Shown one piece after another: positions 17,531-27,052 of a stretch of 64,000 nucleotides of DNA. Position 1 is the first letter of the stretch; each line of letters begins with the position of its first letter. The translations under genes and the position numbers were made by a program. The notes below the pieces were generated by a model. It did no database searches, was not told the DNA's origin, and was given only the letters and a program-made list of their open reading frames with translations. Source of the DNA: Mycetocola reblochoni REB411 (GTDB taxonomy: Bacteria; Actinomycetota; Actinomycetes; Actinomycetales; Microbacteriaceae); the NCBI RefSeq assembly GCF_900163835.1, contig NZ_FUKR01000048.1, positions 1-64,000 of the forward strand, given 5' to 3'.

Positions 17531-18339
17531 CCGAGAACCACACGCTCGCCGCGGAGTCGCTCAGCCTCGGCTACGGAGCCAGGACCATCGTCGACGACCT
17601 GGACCTGACCGTCCCGCCCGGCCGCATCACCGTCATCGTCGGTGCGAACGCCTCGGGCAAGTCCACGCTGCTGCGCGCGCTCGCCCGGCTTCTGCGCCCC
17701 AGCGCAGGGCGTGTGCTGCTCGACGGCGCACCCATCCACTCGATGCAGGCGAAGGCCGTCGCCCGCACCCTCGGGCTCCTGCCCCAGTCGCCGATCGCTC
17801 CGGAGGGCATCACCGTCACCGACCTCGTCGGTCGGGGACGTCACCCTCACCAGGGGCTGTTCACCCGCTGGAGCCCCGAGGACGACGCGATCGTCGCGGC
17901 GGCACTGGAGGCCACGGAGATCGCCGAGCTCGCCGACCGCCCCGTCGACGAGCTGTCCGGGGGTCAGCGTCAGCGCGTGTGGATCGCGATGGCGCTCGCG
18001 CAGCAGACCGAGGTCCTACTGCTCGACGAGCCCACGACCTTCCTGGACCTCAACCACCAGGTGGAGGTGCTCGATCTGCTCACCGAGCTCAACCGCTCGA
18101 GCGGGACGACGATCGTCATCGTGCTGCACGAGCTCAACCTGGCCGCCCGCTACGCCGACCACCTGATCGCGCTGCACGAGGGCGGCGTGCACGCAGCGGG
18201 GACACCGCACGAGGTCATCACCGAGGACACGGTCCGGCGCGTCTTCGGGCTGGACAGCCGCGTCATCGACGACCCCGTGTCGGGGATGACGCTCGTGCTG
18301 CCGATCGGACGCCATCACGTTCGCGGCGACGCCGGCTGA
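17527..18339 (+). CDS. Fe-siderophore ABC ATPase
   Basis: A 270-residue ATPase of the FecE/FepC type: Walker A GANASGKSTLL, Q-loop LLPQSP, signature LSGGQRQRVWIAMAL, Walker B VLLLDEPTTFLDL, and the switch His in VLHELN. GTG start overlaps the permease stop. It completes the importer and is last in the operon. Confidence 0.95.
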   Translation: MTENHTLAAESLSLGYGARTIVDDLDLTVPPGRITVIVGANASGKSTLLRALARLLRPSAGRVLLDGAPIHSMQAKAVARTLGLLPQSPIAPEGITVTDLVGRGRHPHQGLFTRWSPEDDAIVAAALEATEIAELADRPVDELSGGQRQRVWIAMALAQQTEVLLLDEPTTFLDLNHQVEVLDLLTELNRSSGTTIVIVLHELNLAARYADHLIALHEGGVHAAGTPHEVITEDTVRRVFGLDSRVIDDPVSGMTLVLPIGRHHVRGDAG

Positions 18340-18360
18340 CCCTTCCCCTCGGGCAGGGTC
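18338..18360 (+). terminator. Weak hairpin after the siderophore operon
   Basis: GACCCT and AGGGTC (6-bp stem) begin at the last base of the ATPase stop. Short and without a U-tract. A TATCGT hexamer at 18366-18371 directly follows and could start the next transcript. Confidence 0.35.
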
Positions 18361-18540
18361 CGTGCTATCGTCGTGAGGTTCGCTCACTCCGGAGCGACCG
18401 ATGCGTACAGACCTCTCCCGTCCGTCCCGGTCCCCCGGCATTCCGCCCGAACACCTGAACACTCCGGCACGAGGCACGCCCGTTGCCGGGACACGAGCCC
18501 GCGTGCGCCGACGACCGTCGTGCGCGGCGAAAGAAACGAC

Positions 18541-18852
18541 ATGATCATCAACGCACGACCCACACTTCCCCTGTCCACCCCCGTCGTCCGCTGGCGCCAG
18601 TCCGCCGACGACGTCTACGCGGCGACCCTCCACGACGAGTTCGCCGGGTACATCACCGTGACCGGCGCCGGCTACGAGCTGCGCGGCCCCACCGCCGAGG
18701 ACCTCGGCACGCACCCGAGCCGCCAGGAAGCCGAGGAGGCCCTCGACGCCGCCCTGTCCCGGCCCGTCGCGACGACGGCCGTCCCCTCCCCCTCCACGAC
18801 GCCGCGCAGCCGCCCGCGCCGGAGGACGCGGCGGAGCAGGGTGCGCTCCTGA
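18541..18852 (+). CDS. Small protein of unknown function
   Basis: A 103-residue protein I do not recognise. ATG has GAAAGAAA upstream. The first 70 residues look folded (RWRQSADDVYAATLHDEFAGY ... EDLGTHPSRQEAEEALDAAL); the rest is Pro/Ser and then strongly basic (RSRPRRRTRRSRVRS), possibly nucleic-acid binding. If transcription starts from the TATCGT at 18366, the 5' leader would be about 165 nt and contains TCGCTC/GAGCGA and other short inverted repeats. Convergent with the acyl-CoA ligase gene, 7 bp apart. Confidence 0.6.
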   Translation: MIINARPTLPLSTPVVRWRQSADDVYAATLHDEFAGYITVTGAGYELRGPTAEDLGTHPSRQEAEEALDAALSRPVATTAVPSPSTTPRSRPRRRTRRSRVRS

Positions 18853-18859
18853 CGCGCGC

Positions 18860-20569
18860 TCAGTCCGCGGCGACGCCGAGCAGGCGGGCTCGCACCTCGC
18901 GCCGCAGCACCTTGCCGATGAGCGAGCGGGGCAGCTCGTCGACGACCTCGATGCGACGCGGAACCTTGTAGGCCGCGAGTCGGGTCCGGCAGAAGTCCCT
19001 CAGTGCGGCGGCCGTCGCGACGGCGCCGTCCTCAAGCACCACCGCGGCCGCGACCATCTCGCCGCCCTGCGGTCGGGGCAGCGCGACAACGGCCGCGTCG
19101 GCCACGTCCGGGTGGGTCCGCAGGACCTCCTCCACCTCGCTCGGCGCGACGTTGAAGCCCCCGGTGATGATGAGCTCCTTGATCCGGTCGACGACCGTGA
19201 CGAAGCCGTCGTCCGACACCGTCACGATGTCGCCCGTTCGCACCCAGCCGTCGGCGAGGAGCGTCTCCGCGGTCTCGTCCGGGCGGTGCCAGTAGCCGGC
19301 GAAAACCTGCGGTCCACGGATCAGCAGCTCGCCCTCCTCGCCGGGCGCCCTGTCCACGCTCGGGTCGTCCGGATCGACGACCCGGATGTCCGTCCCGGGG
19401 AACGGCACCCCCACCGTGCCCGGGCGCCGCGCCGGACCCATCGGGTTGCCGAGCGCGACCGGCGAGGTCTCGGTCATGCCGTAGCCCTCGACGAGGAGCC
19501 CCCCGCTGGCCTCCTCCCACCGGTTGATCGTCGCCGTGGTCAACGTCATCGCACCCGAGATCGCGAAACGGACGCCCCCGAGGTCGAGCCGGCCCTCGTG
19601 CGCGGCGCGGGCGAGGCGGTCGTACACCGGAGGCACCGCGGGCAGGAACGTCGGCGGGCTCTTCTTCGCCGCCGCCACGACCAGGTCGACGTCGACCGTG
19701 GGGAACAGCACCAGCTTGGCGCCGATGCTCATCGCGAAGGTGCCGCAGAGCGTCATGCCGTAGGCGTGGAACATCGGCAGCAGCCCGTAGAACGTCTCGT
19801 CGCCCTCGCGCAGCTCCGGAACCCACGCCCTCCCCTGCGCCGCGTTGGCCCTGAGGTTGCGGTGCGTGAGCACGGCGGCCTTCGGCGTGCCCGTCGTTCC
19901 GCTGGTGTAGAGCAACAGCGCGGGGTCGCCCACCGCGGGTCCCGCCACGCGGCGCGGCAGACGGCGCGCGCCGAGCAGCCGCTCCCACGCCTCCACGCCT
20001 CGACGGGTCGGAGCGGACGTCAGCTTCGCCCTCGCCTCCCTGGCACGCCGGATCGGCAGTCGGAGCGCCAGGCGCGTCCCCCTCGGCATCGCGCGGGTCA
20101 TGTCGACCGCGATGATGTGCCCCGGCCGGATGTCGGCGGGGAACTCGGCGACGACGTCGGCGACGGCGTCCCACACGATCGCGACCGACGCGCCGTGGTC
20201 TTCGAACTGGTGCCGCAGCTCGCGCGGCGTATAGAGCGGGTTGTGCTCGACGACGATCGCGCCGAGGCGGATCGCGGCGTAGAAGGCGATGACGTGCTGG
20301 GGGCAGTTCGGCAGCACGAGAGCGACACGGTCGCCCCGGCGCACGCCGCGCGACCGCAGAGCGGACGCAACACGGGCGACCGCGTCGTCGAGCTCGCGAT
20401 AGCTGGTCTGCGCCCCGAAGAACTCCAGCGCCGGGCGGCGTCCGAAGCGGCGCACGCTCGCCGCGAGCATCTCGGGAAGGGTCTCCGTCACCTCGTCGAT
20501 GTCGTGAGGGACACCCTCGGGGTACGCGGCCAGCCAGGGGCGGTCGGCGAACGGGTGGGCAGACGTCAT
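18860..20569 (-). CDS. Long-chain acyl-CoA synthetase (FadD type)
   Basis: A 569-residue adenylate-forming enzyme that activates a fatty acid to acyl-AMP and then acyl-CoA. Motifs: P-loop YTSGTTGTPKAAVLTH, VEGYGMTETSP, DGWVRTGDIVTVSDDGFVTVVDR and the C-terminal catalytic Lys in PRSLIGKVLRRE. ATG at 20569 with GAGAGGTGAC upstream. It follows the 2-oxoacid dehydrogenase genes in the same direction after 89 bp, so its substrate may relate to branched-chain acids, but the sequence looks like a general long-chain enzyme. Confidence 0.88.
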   Translation of the reverse strand: MTSAHPFADRPWLAAYPEGVPHDIDEVTETLPEMLAASVRRFGRRPALEFFGAQTSYRELDDAVARVASALRSRGVRRGDRVALVLPNCPQHVIAFYAAIRLGAIVVEHNPLYTPRELRHQFEDHGASVAIVWDAVADVVAEFPADIRPGHIIAVDMTRAMPRGTRLALRLPIRRAREARAKLTSAPTRRGVEAWERLLGARRLPRRVAGPAVGDPALLLYTSGTTGTPKAAVLTHRNLRANAAQGRAWVPELREGDETFYGLLPMFHAYGMTLCGTFAMSIGAKLVLFPTVDVDLVVAAAKKSPPTFLPAVPPVYDRLARAAHEGRLDLGGVRFAISGAMTLTTATINRWEEASGGLLVEGYGMTETSPVALGNPMGPARRPGTVGVPFPGTDIRVVDPDDPSVDRAPGEEGELLIRGPQVFAGYWHRPDETAETLLADGWVRTGDIVTVSDDGFVTVVDRIKELIITGGFNVAPSEVEEVLRTHPDVADAAVVALPRPQGGEMVAAAVVLEDGAVATAAALRDFCRTRLAAYKVPRRIEVVDELPRSLIGKVLRREVRARLLGVAAD

Positions 20570-20658
20570 CACGTCACCTCTCGTCGAGATCGGGGAACCC
20601 CCACGCTACGCCCGCCACCATGCCGCGGGCTGAATGCAGGCCGGACGGATCGGCCGGA

Positions 20659-22056
20659 TCAGTCGAGCAGCAGCGCCGGCTCCTCGAGGATGCTGGCCAC
20701 GTCGGCGAGGAAGCGGCTGGCCACGTCCCCGTCGACGACACGGTGGTCGAAGGAGGCGCCGAGGGTCGTCACGAAGCGCGGCCGCACCTCGCCCTCGAAC
20801 ACCCACGGCTTCTGCTTGATCGTGCCCAGCGCGACGATGCCGACCTCGCCGGGGTTGAGGATCGGCGTGCCCGTGTCCATCCCGAACACACCGATGTTGG
20901 TGATCGTGATCGTCCCGCCCTGCATGTCCTGCGGCGGGGTCTTGCCGTCGCGGGCCGTCAGGGTCAGCCGCTCGAGCGCCTGCGCCAGCTCGAGCAGGGT
21001 CATCGACTGCGCCTCCTTGACGTTCGGCACGATGAGCCCGCGCGGGGTCGCGGCGGCGACGCCGAGGTTGACGAAGTGCCTGACGATGATCTCTTCGTCC
21101 GTCCACGCGGCGTTCACCATCGGGTTGCGGCGCACGGCCCAGATGATCGCCTTGGCCACGACCAGAAGCGGCGAAACCTTGACGCCGGCGAAGTCGGTCG
21201 AGGCCTTGAGCCGCTTGACGAACTCCATCGTGCGGGTGGCGTCGACGTCGACGAACAGGCTCACGTGCGGTGCCTCGTACGCGGAACGGACCATGGCGCT
21301 CGCGGTCATCTTGCGCACGCCCTTCACCGGGATGCGCTCCTCGCGCTCGTCCTTCCACGCCGGCGTCTCGATGTTGCGGAAGACGCTGGCCTGGCTCGCC
21401 TCGCGGACGACGTCGTCGCGGGTGATCTCTCCGACGAGGCCCGTGCCGACGACCGTGGTCAGGTCGACGCCGAGGTCCTTGGCCAGCTTCCGGATCGGGG
21501 GCTTGGCGATGACGGGGACGGCGGCGGCCGCCGGCACGGAGCGCGGCGCCGGACGCGAGGGCGCCGAACGCTGCACCGGAGCCGCAGCGGGGGCGGCGGC
21601 GCGCGCGGCCGGCTGGTCGCCGGACGCGCCGTCGCGACGCTCGGCGCGGGTGCGGCCCCTGCGCCGCGAGCCGGCCGTGCCCTCCGAGCCGTAACCGACG
21701 AGGACGGCGCCGGAGCCCGCATCCTCGTCGGGGTCGGTCTCGACGCCCGCGGTCACCTCGACCGGCTCGGTGACGAGCGAGTCGGAGACGGGGGCGCCGT
21801 CGCCGTCGTCGTCGCCCTCCCCGTCGATCCGGACGATCGCGGTGCCGACGTCGACCGTCGTGCCCTCCTCGACGAGGAGGGCGCCGACGACACCGGCGTA
21901 GGGGGACGGGAGCTCGACGAGCGACTTGGCGGTCTCGATCTCGACGATGACCTGGTTGACCTCGACCGTGTCCCCCGCGGCGACCCTCCACGAGACGATC
22001 TCGGCCTCGGTCAGGCCCTCGCCGACGTCGGGGAGGGTGAAGAACTGTTCAGACAT
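20659..22056 (-). CDS. Branched-chain 2-oxoacid dehydrogenase E2 (dihydrolipoamide acyltransferase)
   Basis: A 465-residue E2. Lipoyl domain 1-80 with the lipoylated Lys in [15 protein letters not shown], a flexible Arg/Ala-rich linker, the peripheral subunit-binding domain ([20 protein letters not shown]), and the acyltransferase core with catalytic DHRVVDGD near the end. A single lipoyl domain fits branched-chain rather than pyruvate complexes of many bacteria. It lies 24 bp after E1-beta. No E3 (lipoamide dehydrogenase) gene is nearby, so E3 must be shared from elsewhere. Confidence 0.92.
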   Translation of the reverse strand: MSEQFFTLPDVGEGLTEAEIVSWRVAAGDTVEVNQVIVEIETAKSLVELPSPYAGVVGALLVEEGTTVDVGTAIVRIDGEGDDDGDGAPVSDSLVTEPVEVTAGVETDPDEDAGSGAVLVGYGSEGTAGSRRRGRTRAERRDGASGDQPAARAAAPAAAPVQRSAPSRPAPRSVPAAAAVPVIAKPPIRKLAKDLGVDLTTVVGTGLVGEITRDDVVREASQASVFRNIETPAWKDEREERIPVKGVRKMTASAMVRSAYEAPHVSLFVDVDATRTMEFVKRLKASTDFAGVKVSPLLVVAKAIIWAVRRNPMVNAAWTDEEIIVRHFVNLGVAAATPRGLIVPNVKEAQSMTLLELAQALERLTLTARDGKTPPQDMQGGTITITNIGVFGMDTGTPILNPGEVGIVALGTIKQKPWVFEGEVRPRFVTTLGASFDHRVVDGDVASRFLADVASILEEPALLLD

Positions 22057-22080
22057 GAAGACTCCTGCGGGTGGGCCGAG

Positions 22081-23169
22081 CTAGTAGGCGAGGGAGCGGT
22101 CGATGGCCTCGAGGACCCTGTCCGCGTCGGGGACGAAGAACCCCTCCAGCTTCGCCGCGGGGAACGGGGCGTCGAAGCCGGAGACCCGCAGCACGGGCGC
22201 CTCCAGCGAGTAGAAGGCCTTCTCCGTGATCGTCGCGGCGATCTCCGAGCCGAGCGAGACGTTGCCGTTGGCCTCCTGCGCCAGGACGAGTCGGCCCGTC
22301 CGGCGAACGCTCTCCAGGATCGGCTCGAAGTCGACCGGTGACAGCGACCGCAGGTCGACCACCTCGGCGCTAATGCCCTCCGCGGCGGCGATCTCCGCCG
22401 CCTGCAGCAGGGTCGAGACCATCGCCCCGTGACCGAGCAGGGTGACGTCGTCGCCCCGGCGGACCACCCGTGCGCTGTGCAGTGGCGCCGCGGAACCGCC
22501 GAGGTCCACCTCGCCCTTCGGCCAGTACCGGCTCTTCGGCTCGAAGAACAGAACCGGGTCGGGCGAGGCGATGGCCTCCTGGATCATCCAGTAGGCGTCG
22601 TTCGGCGTCGAGGGGCTCACCAGCCGCAGGCCGGGCGTGTGAGCGAAGTAGGCCTCGGGGCTCTCCTGGTGGTGCTCGACCGCGCCGATCCTGCCGCCGT
22701 ACGGCACCCGGATCACGACCGGCATGTCGATGGCACCGCGGTGCCGGGCGATCATCCGCGACAGCTGCGTGGTGATCTGGTTGAAGGCGGGGAAGATGAA
22801 GCCGTCGAACTGGATCTCGCACACCGGACGGTAGCCGCGCATCGCCATCCCGATGGCCGTGCCGACGATGCCGGACTCGGCCAGGGGGGTGTCGCGGACG
22901 CGCTCGGCACCGAACTCCGCGTGCAGTCCCTCGGTCACACGGAAGACCCCGCCGAGCGGGCCGATGTCCTCGCCCATGAGCAGGACGCGCTCGTCGGCGA
23001 GCATCGCCTGGCGCAGTCCGGAGTTGATGGCCTTCGCCATCGTCAGCGTCGCCGTGCGGGGCTCGTCGACGGCACCGGAGGGGGTCTCGGGCGCCGACGG
23101 GACGGACGAGCCGCCCACCGCGTCGGACGCGGCCGGGACGGAGGGCTCGGTACGGGACGTGGTGCTCAT
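22081..23169 (-). CDS. Branched-chain 2-oxoacid dehydrogenase E1 beta subunit
   Basis: A 362-residue transketolase-type beta subunit. Family stretches: VLLMGEDIGPLGGVFRVTEGL, RDTPLAESGIVGTAIGMAMRG and the C-terminal VLRVSGFDAPFP. ATG at 23169 shares a base with the E1-alpha stop (TGATG); the longer frame from 23208 would lie inside E1-alpha. The first 40 residues are a low-complexity Ser/Pro/Ala extension. With E1-alpha it decarboxylates 2-oxoacids such as those from Val, Leu and Ile. Confidence 0.92.
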   Translation of the reverse strand: MSTTSRTEPSVPAASDAVGGSSVPSAPETPSGAVDEPRTATLTMAKAINSGLRQAMLADERVLLMGEDIGPLGGVFRVTEGLHAEFGAERVRDTPLAESGIVGTAIGMAMRGYRPVCEIQFDGFIFPAFNQITTQLSRMIARHRGAIDMPVVIRVPYGGRIGAVEHHQESPEAYFAHTPGLRLVSPSTPNDAYWMIQEAIASPDPVLFFEPKSRYWPKGEVDLGGSAAPLHSARVVRRGDDVTLLGHGAMVSTLLQAAEIAAAEGISAEVVDLRSLSPVDFEPILESVRRTGRLVLAQEANGNVSLGSEIAATITEKAFYSLEAPVLRVSGFDAPFPAAKLEGFFVPDADRVLEAIDRSLAY

Positions 23170-24302
23170 CACTCGGCCTCCATCTGGCGCTCGTAGTCGT
23201 CGAGCCACGCGCTCTGCTCGTCGATGCGGGGGTGGTCTTGCGCGTACACGTGGTCGAAGATCTCCTCCCTCCCCGGGGGCTGGAGGGCGAGGGCGCGGCG
23301 GCGGACGTCGGAGGCGAAGTCGGCCGCGTCGGCGTCGGCCCGGGCCAGCAGCGCCTCGTCCGCGCCCTTCGCGAGGAGGTAGGCGTCGAAGCGGGCGATC
23401 GGGTCCCTGGTGCTCCAGTAGTCGACCTCGTCGTTGAGCCGGTACTTGGTGGGGTCGTCACTGGTCGTGTGCGCGCCCATCCGGTAGGTCAGTGCCTCGA
23501 TGTACGCCGGCCCGAGCCCGGAGCGGGCCTCGTCCAGGTGATGCGCGGTGACCGCGTAGGAGGCGAGCACGTCGTTGCCGTCGATCTGCACACCGGGGAT
23601 GCCGAAGCCGCCCGGCCGGTTGACCAGCGGCACCCGCGACTGCCGCTCGACGGGCACCGAGATGGCCCAGTGGTTGTTCTGCAGGAAGAACACCTGGGGC
23701 GTCTGGTAGCTGGCGGCGAAGACGAGCGACTCGCTCGCGTCCCCCTCCGAGGTGGACCCGTCGCCGAAGTAGACGAGCACGGCCTCGTCGCGGTCGACGT
23801 CGCCCGTGGCGCACGCGCCGTCCAGACCGATCCCCATCGCGTAGCCGGTGGCGTGAAGCGTCTGCGCCGCGAGGACGAGGGTGTAGAGGTGCGTGTTGCC
23901 GTTGGACGGGTCGGTCGGGTCCCAGCCCCCGTTGCTCAGGCCCTTCATCAGCCGGACGATGTCGATCGGGTCGACGCCCCTGATCACCGGGACGATGTGC
24001 TCCCGGTACGACGGGAAGATGTGGTCCTGCGCCCTCGCGGCCCTGCCGGAGCCGACCTGTGCGCCCTCCTGGCCCCTGGACGGCGGCCAGAGCGCCATCT
24101 GGCCCTGCCGCTGCAGGTTGGTCGCCTCGGTGTCGAGGGCGCGGGAGAAGCGCATGTCGCGCAGGAAAGTCGTGTGGTCGTCGTCGCCGAGCGCGTCGAG
24201 GCGCTCCAGGTAGGGCTCCGCGCTCGCGGTGGGGGCGAAGCGACCGTTCTCGTCGAGGAAACGGACGGTGTCGGCGGCGATCTCGTGCGGTGCTGATGCC
24301 AT
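23169..24302 (-). CDS. Branched-chain 2-oxoacid dehydrogenase E1 alpha subunit
   Basis: A 377-residue thiamine-diphosphate-dependent subunit. The TPP-binding motif runs from GDGSTSEGD to FFLQNNHWA; other family residues are PSYREH and YRMGAHTTSDDP, where the phosphorylation-loop equivalent lies. The ATG is 6 nt after TAGCCT (24314-24309), a candidate -10 whose first three bases are also the stop codon of the upstream aminotransferase. First gene of the E1a-E1b-E2 set. Confidence 0.93.
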   Translation of the reverse strand: MASAPHEIAADTVRFLDENGRFAPTASAEPYLERLDALGDDDHTTFLRDMRFSRALDTEATNLQRQGQMALWPPSRGQEGAQVGSGRAARAQDHIFPSYREHIVPVIRGVDPIDIVRLMKGLSNGGWDPTDPSNGNTHLYTLVLAAQTLHATGYAMGIGLDGACATGDVDRDEAVLVYFGDGSTSEGDASESLVFAASYQTPQVFFLQNNHWAISVPVERQSRVPLVNRPGGFGIPGVQIDGNDVLASYAVTAHHLDEARSGLGPAYIEALTYRMGAHTTSDDPTKYRLNDEVDYWSTRDPIARFDAYLLAKGADEALLARADADAADFASDVRRRALALQPPGREEIFDHVYAQDHPRIDEQSAWLDDYERQMEAE

Positions 24303-24311
24303 CGTCTTAGG

Positions 24312-25430
24312 CTAACCCTTCCGTGACGGGCCGCCCAGGAGCGGGTGTCCCGGCTCCAGGAGGGCGACGATCTCTGCGGCGGCGGCGGTCAGGCGCGCCG
24401 TCGCCTCCTGCTCCCCGATGCTGATGCGGACCCCGGAGCCGGGGAACGCCCGTCCGATGATCCCGTGCCGTTCGAGCACTCCGGCGACGGCCCCGGTCTG
24501 CTCCCCCGCGTCGAGCCAGAGGAAGTTGCCGTGCGGCTCGGGCACGCGCAGCCCCGCGGCGCGGACCGCGTCGAGCTGTTCGGACCGGCGCCCGACGAGC
24601 ACGGAGACGCGCTCGAGCATCTCGTCGTCCCGCGCGAGCGACTCCAGGGCGGCGTTCTCGGCGAGACCGGTGACGGCGAGCGGGATCGCGGTCGACCTGG
24701 CGGCGTCGAGGAGGGCCCTGTCGCCGATCGCATAGCCGACGCGCAGACCCGCGAGGCCGTAGGCCTTGCTGAAGGTCCGCAGCAGGACGACGTTCGGGTG
24801 CTCCCTGACGATGCTCGCCCCGTCGGCGATGGACGGGTCGACGACGAACTCGCGATACGCCTCGTCGAGGATGACGAGCACGGACTCCGGGACACGGTCG
24901 AGGAACGAACGCAGCTCCGTCTCGGTGACGATCGACCCGGTCGGATTGTTGGGCGAGCAGACGATGACGGCCCTCGTGCGGTCACCGATGGCGTCGGCCA
25001 TGGCGTCGAGGTCGTGCCGGTGGTCGGCGGTGAGGGGCACCTGGACGCTCGTCGCACCGGTCACGGTCACGAGCGAGGGGTACGCCTCGAAGGAGCGCCA
25101 CGGGTAGACGACCTCGTCGCCCGCTCCTGCGACGGCGAGGAGGAGCTGGGCGATCAGCGAGACCGAGCCCGCTCCGACGTGCACCTCGTCGACGTCGACG
25201 TCGAAGCGGGCCGCGAGCGCGGCGCGAAGCCTGGCGGCCGTGGCGTCGGGGTAGCGGTTGATGGCTCCGTCCCCGACAGCGGCCTCGACCACGCCGGGAA
25301 GGGGCGGGAAGGGGTTCTCATTGCTCGACAGTTTGAGCGCGTCGCTCGCGGCCGGGCGGCCCTGCCGGTACGCGGGAAGCCCGGCGATCTCCGGCCGCAG
25401 CCGCACCTGGGTCCGAGTCGTTGATGTCAC
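24312..25430 (-). CDS. HisC-like class I/II aminotransferase
   Basis: A 372-residue PLP enzyme of the histidinol-phosphate/aromatic aminotransferase family. PLP Lys lies in RTFSKAYGLAGLRVGYAIG; also SSNENPFPP, SPNNPTG and DEAYREF. No his genes are adjacent. The context, just upstream of a 2-oxoacid dehydrogenase, and the known overlap of HisC with Pat enzymes make a role in aromatic or other amino-acid transamination possible. GTG start 6 nt after TAGACT (25442-25437): leaderless promoter, divergent from the next gene. Confidence 0.88.
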   Translation of the reverse strand: MTSTTRTQVRLRPEIAGLPAYRQGRPAASDALKLSSNENPFPPLPGVVEAAVGDGAINRYPDATAARLRAALAARFDVDVDEVHVGAGSVSLIAQLLLAVAGAGDEVVYPWRSFEAYPSLVTVTGATSVQVPLTADHRHDLDAMADAIGDRTRAVIVCSPNNPTGSIVTETELRSFLDRVPESVLVILDEAYREFVVDPSIADGASIVREHPNVVLLRTFSKAYGLAGLRVGYAIGDRALLDAARSTAIPLAVTGLAENAALESLARDDEMLERVSVLVGRRSEQLDAVRAAGLRVPEPHGNFLWLDAGEQTGAVAGVLERHGIIGRAFPGSGVRISIGEQEATARLTAAAAEIVALLEPGHPLLGGPSRKG

Positions 25431-25493
25431 CCGTCGAGTCTACGGCCGCCCGATTCGGCCCCGAGAATATTGCGGCCGTGTGAGTATGGCGTC

Positions 25494-25883
25494 ATGACCG
25501 GTTTCCTGCTCCGCATCGTCACCAACGCCGTCGCCATCTGGCTGACCACCCTGCTGCTCGCGGGCGTCAGCGTCCGCGCCTTCGCCGACGGTGTCGGGCC
25601 GGAGCTGCTCAGCTACGCGGTGGTCGCGCTCGTGTTCGCGGTGGTGAACGCCGTCATCGGCACGGTGATCCGGATCGTCGCCTTCCCCCTCTACGTGCTC
25701 ACGCTCGGACTGATCTCGTTCCTCGTCAACGGGCTGCTCCTGCTGATCACCGCGGGGGTGACGTCGTGGTTCGGCTTCGGCCTCGTCGTGGACGGATTCT
25801 GGTGGGGTGTCCTGGGGGCGCTCCTGATCTCGGTCTTCAACGCCCTCCTGAACTCGGTGCTCCGGACCGCCCGCGACGACTGA
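25494..25883 (+). CDS. Phage-holin-family-4-like small membrane protein
   Basis: A 129-residue protein with four hydrophobic helices and little else, matching the PF04020 type (holin 4 superfamily, also called Mycobacterium phage PH family). Such genes are chromosomal and common in actinobacteria; the name does not imply prophage or lysis. GAGTAT at 25482-25487 is 6 nt before the ATG. The 3' end overlaps the convergent hydrolase gene by 47 bp. Confidence 0.8.
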   Translation: MTGFLLRIVTNAVAIWLTTLLLAGVSVRAFADGVGPELLSYAVVALVFAVVNAVIGTVIRIVAFPLYVLTLGLISFLVNGLLLLITAGVTSWFGFGLVVDGFWWGVLGALLISVFNALLNSVLRTARDD

Positions 25884-27033
25884 GCTCCGTGTGCTCGGTG
25901 AGCCGGTATCCCCGGCTCTCGCCTACCGCTCCGGGCGGCACGATCGCGGAGACGTGGCCGACCACTCGCGGGTCGGCCGCCCGGTCGGCCGCCGAGGCGG
26001 TCCGCAGGTAGCGTTCCCGTGCGTGCCCCGCGGCGCCGACGGCGGCGGCCGCCCCGGCACCGCTCGGTGCCGTGACGACGACGCGGCCAGGGTCGTGGCC
26101 ACTCGGCTCACCGCCGGACAGGACAGGCACGGGATCGTCCGAGTGGCGCACGGTGAGAGCCGCCACACCCCGGCCGGGCACGATGCCGTCGCCGGGTGAG
26201 CCGAAGCCCGTGGTGGATTCGACGGGGAAACGCCCGTCCGCCGCGATGCGCGAGGCGATGAGCGCACCCTGGCTGTAGCCGACGAGGTGCACACGATCCC
26301 CCTCCGCGACCCCCGCGTCGGACAGCGCCTGCTCCACCGCCCGCTGCGAGGCGCCGACCCGGCCGGACACCCCCGCGAGGTTGCTCGAGAGGTCGAAGGG
26401 TTCGGACCCGTCGGGGTCGTCCCGTGTTCCGGAGATGTAGGCGACGACCGTGTCCGATCCCCCGCGGGAGCCCGGATACCTGTCGATGCGCAGCTGCGGG
26501 CCGCCGTCGGGGATGCGCTCCAGGTGGGCGGCCAACGTCGCCGGGGCCCTGACCGGCTCGGGATCCCCCGCCCGAGCGGAGACCGGCCCCTCCCCCGCCC
26601 CGGAGAGCCGCGCAGCAATAGCTGCATATCGCCGAGCGGAGCGGGGGTCGGCTCTGGCGCCCACGACTCGCTCGGTCGCCAGGACGACGAACGCGGCCGC
26701 TCCGACGGGCTCGGCATAGCCCGACGCGACCGGAGCGAAGCCTGGCCCGGCAGCGCTCAGTCCCGCGCTGATGGCGGTCTCGCCCTCCTCGCTGCGCTCG
26801 GCCGCCTGCCGGAGCGTCCGGGCCAGGCGCACGCAGTCCTCCACGAGCACCGCGAGCGCTCCCCGCGCCTGGACGAAGCCCTCTCCGCCGAGACCGTCGT
26901 GCCGTCCGCAGTCGTCCAGGCAGGACTGCAGTTGCTCGGCACGATCCCACACGGCCGCGGCCGCGGTGAAGAGCCGGTCGGTGTCGACCGAGATGAAACC
27001 GCTCGTGACCACCGGACTCGGGTCCTCGCTCAC
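25837..27033 (-). CDS. Alpha/beta hydrolase with N-terminal helical (WXG-like) region
   Basis: A 398-residue protein. GTG at 27033 is chosen for GGGGGAGG just upstream. The first ~130 residues are Ala-rich helices (TDRLFTAAAAVWDRAEQLQ), like the WXG100/ESX-type N-termini of actinobacterial secreted proteins. The second half is an alpha/beta hydrolase of the DUF1023 kind with nucleophile Ser in HLVGYSQGAL, a candidate Asp in RHSDDPVPV and a candidate His in VGHVSA. It follows an 81-residue WXG-like gene by 19 bp. An esterase or type VII-associated effector is possible; substrate unknown. Confidence 0.7.
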   Translation of the reverse strand: MSEDPSPVVTSGFISVDTDRLFTAAAAVWDRAEQLQSCLDDCGRHDGLGGEGFVQARGALAVLVEDCVRLARTLRQAAERSEEGETAISAGLSAAGPGFAPVASGYAEPVGAAAFVVLATERVVGARADPRSARRYAAIAARLSGAGEGPVSARAGDPEPVRAPATLAAHLERIPDGGPQLRIDRYPGSRGGSDTVVAYISGTRDDPDGSEPFDLSSNLAGVSGRVGASQRAVEQALSDAGVAEGDRVHLVGYSQGALIASRIAADGRFPVESTTGFGSPGDGIVPGRGVAALTVRHSDDPVPVLSGGEPSGHDPGRVVVTAPSGAGAAAAVGAAGHARERYLRTASAADRAADPRVVGHVSAIVPPGAVGESRGYRLTEHTELSRRGRSGAPSSGGR

Positions 27034-27052
27034 TCGGACCTCCCCCGCGTCG

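Noticed and set aside
25494-25883. Prophage remnant suggested by the holin-like gene
   Set aside because: No other phage genes are near; this family is a common chromosomal membrane protein in actinobacteria.
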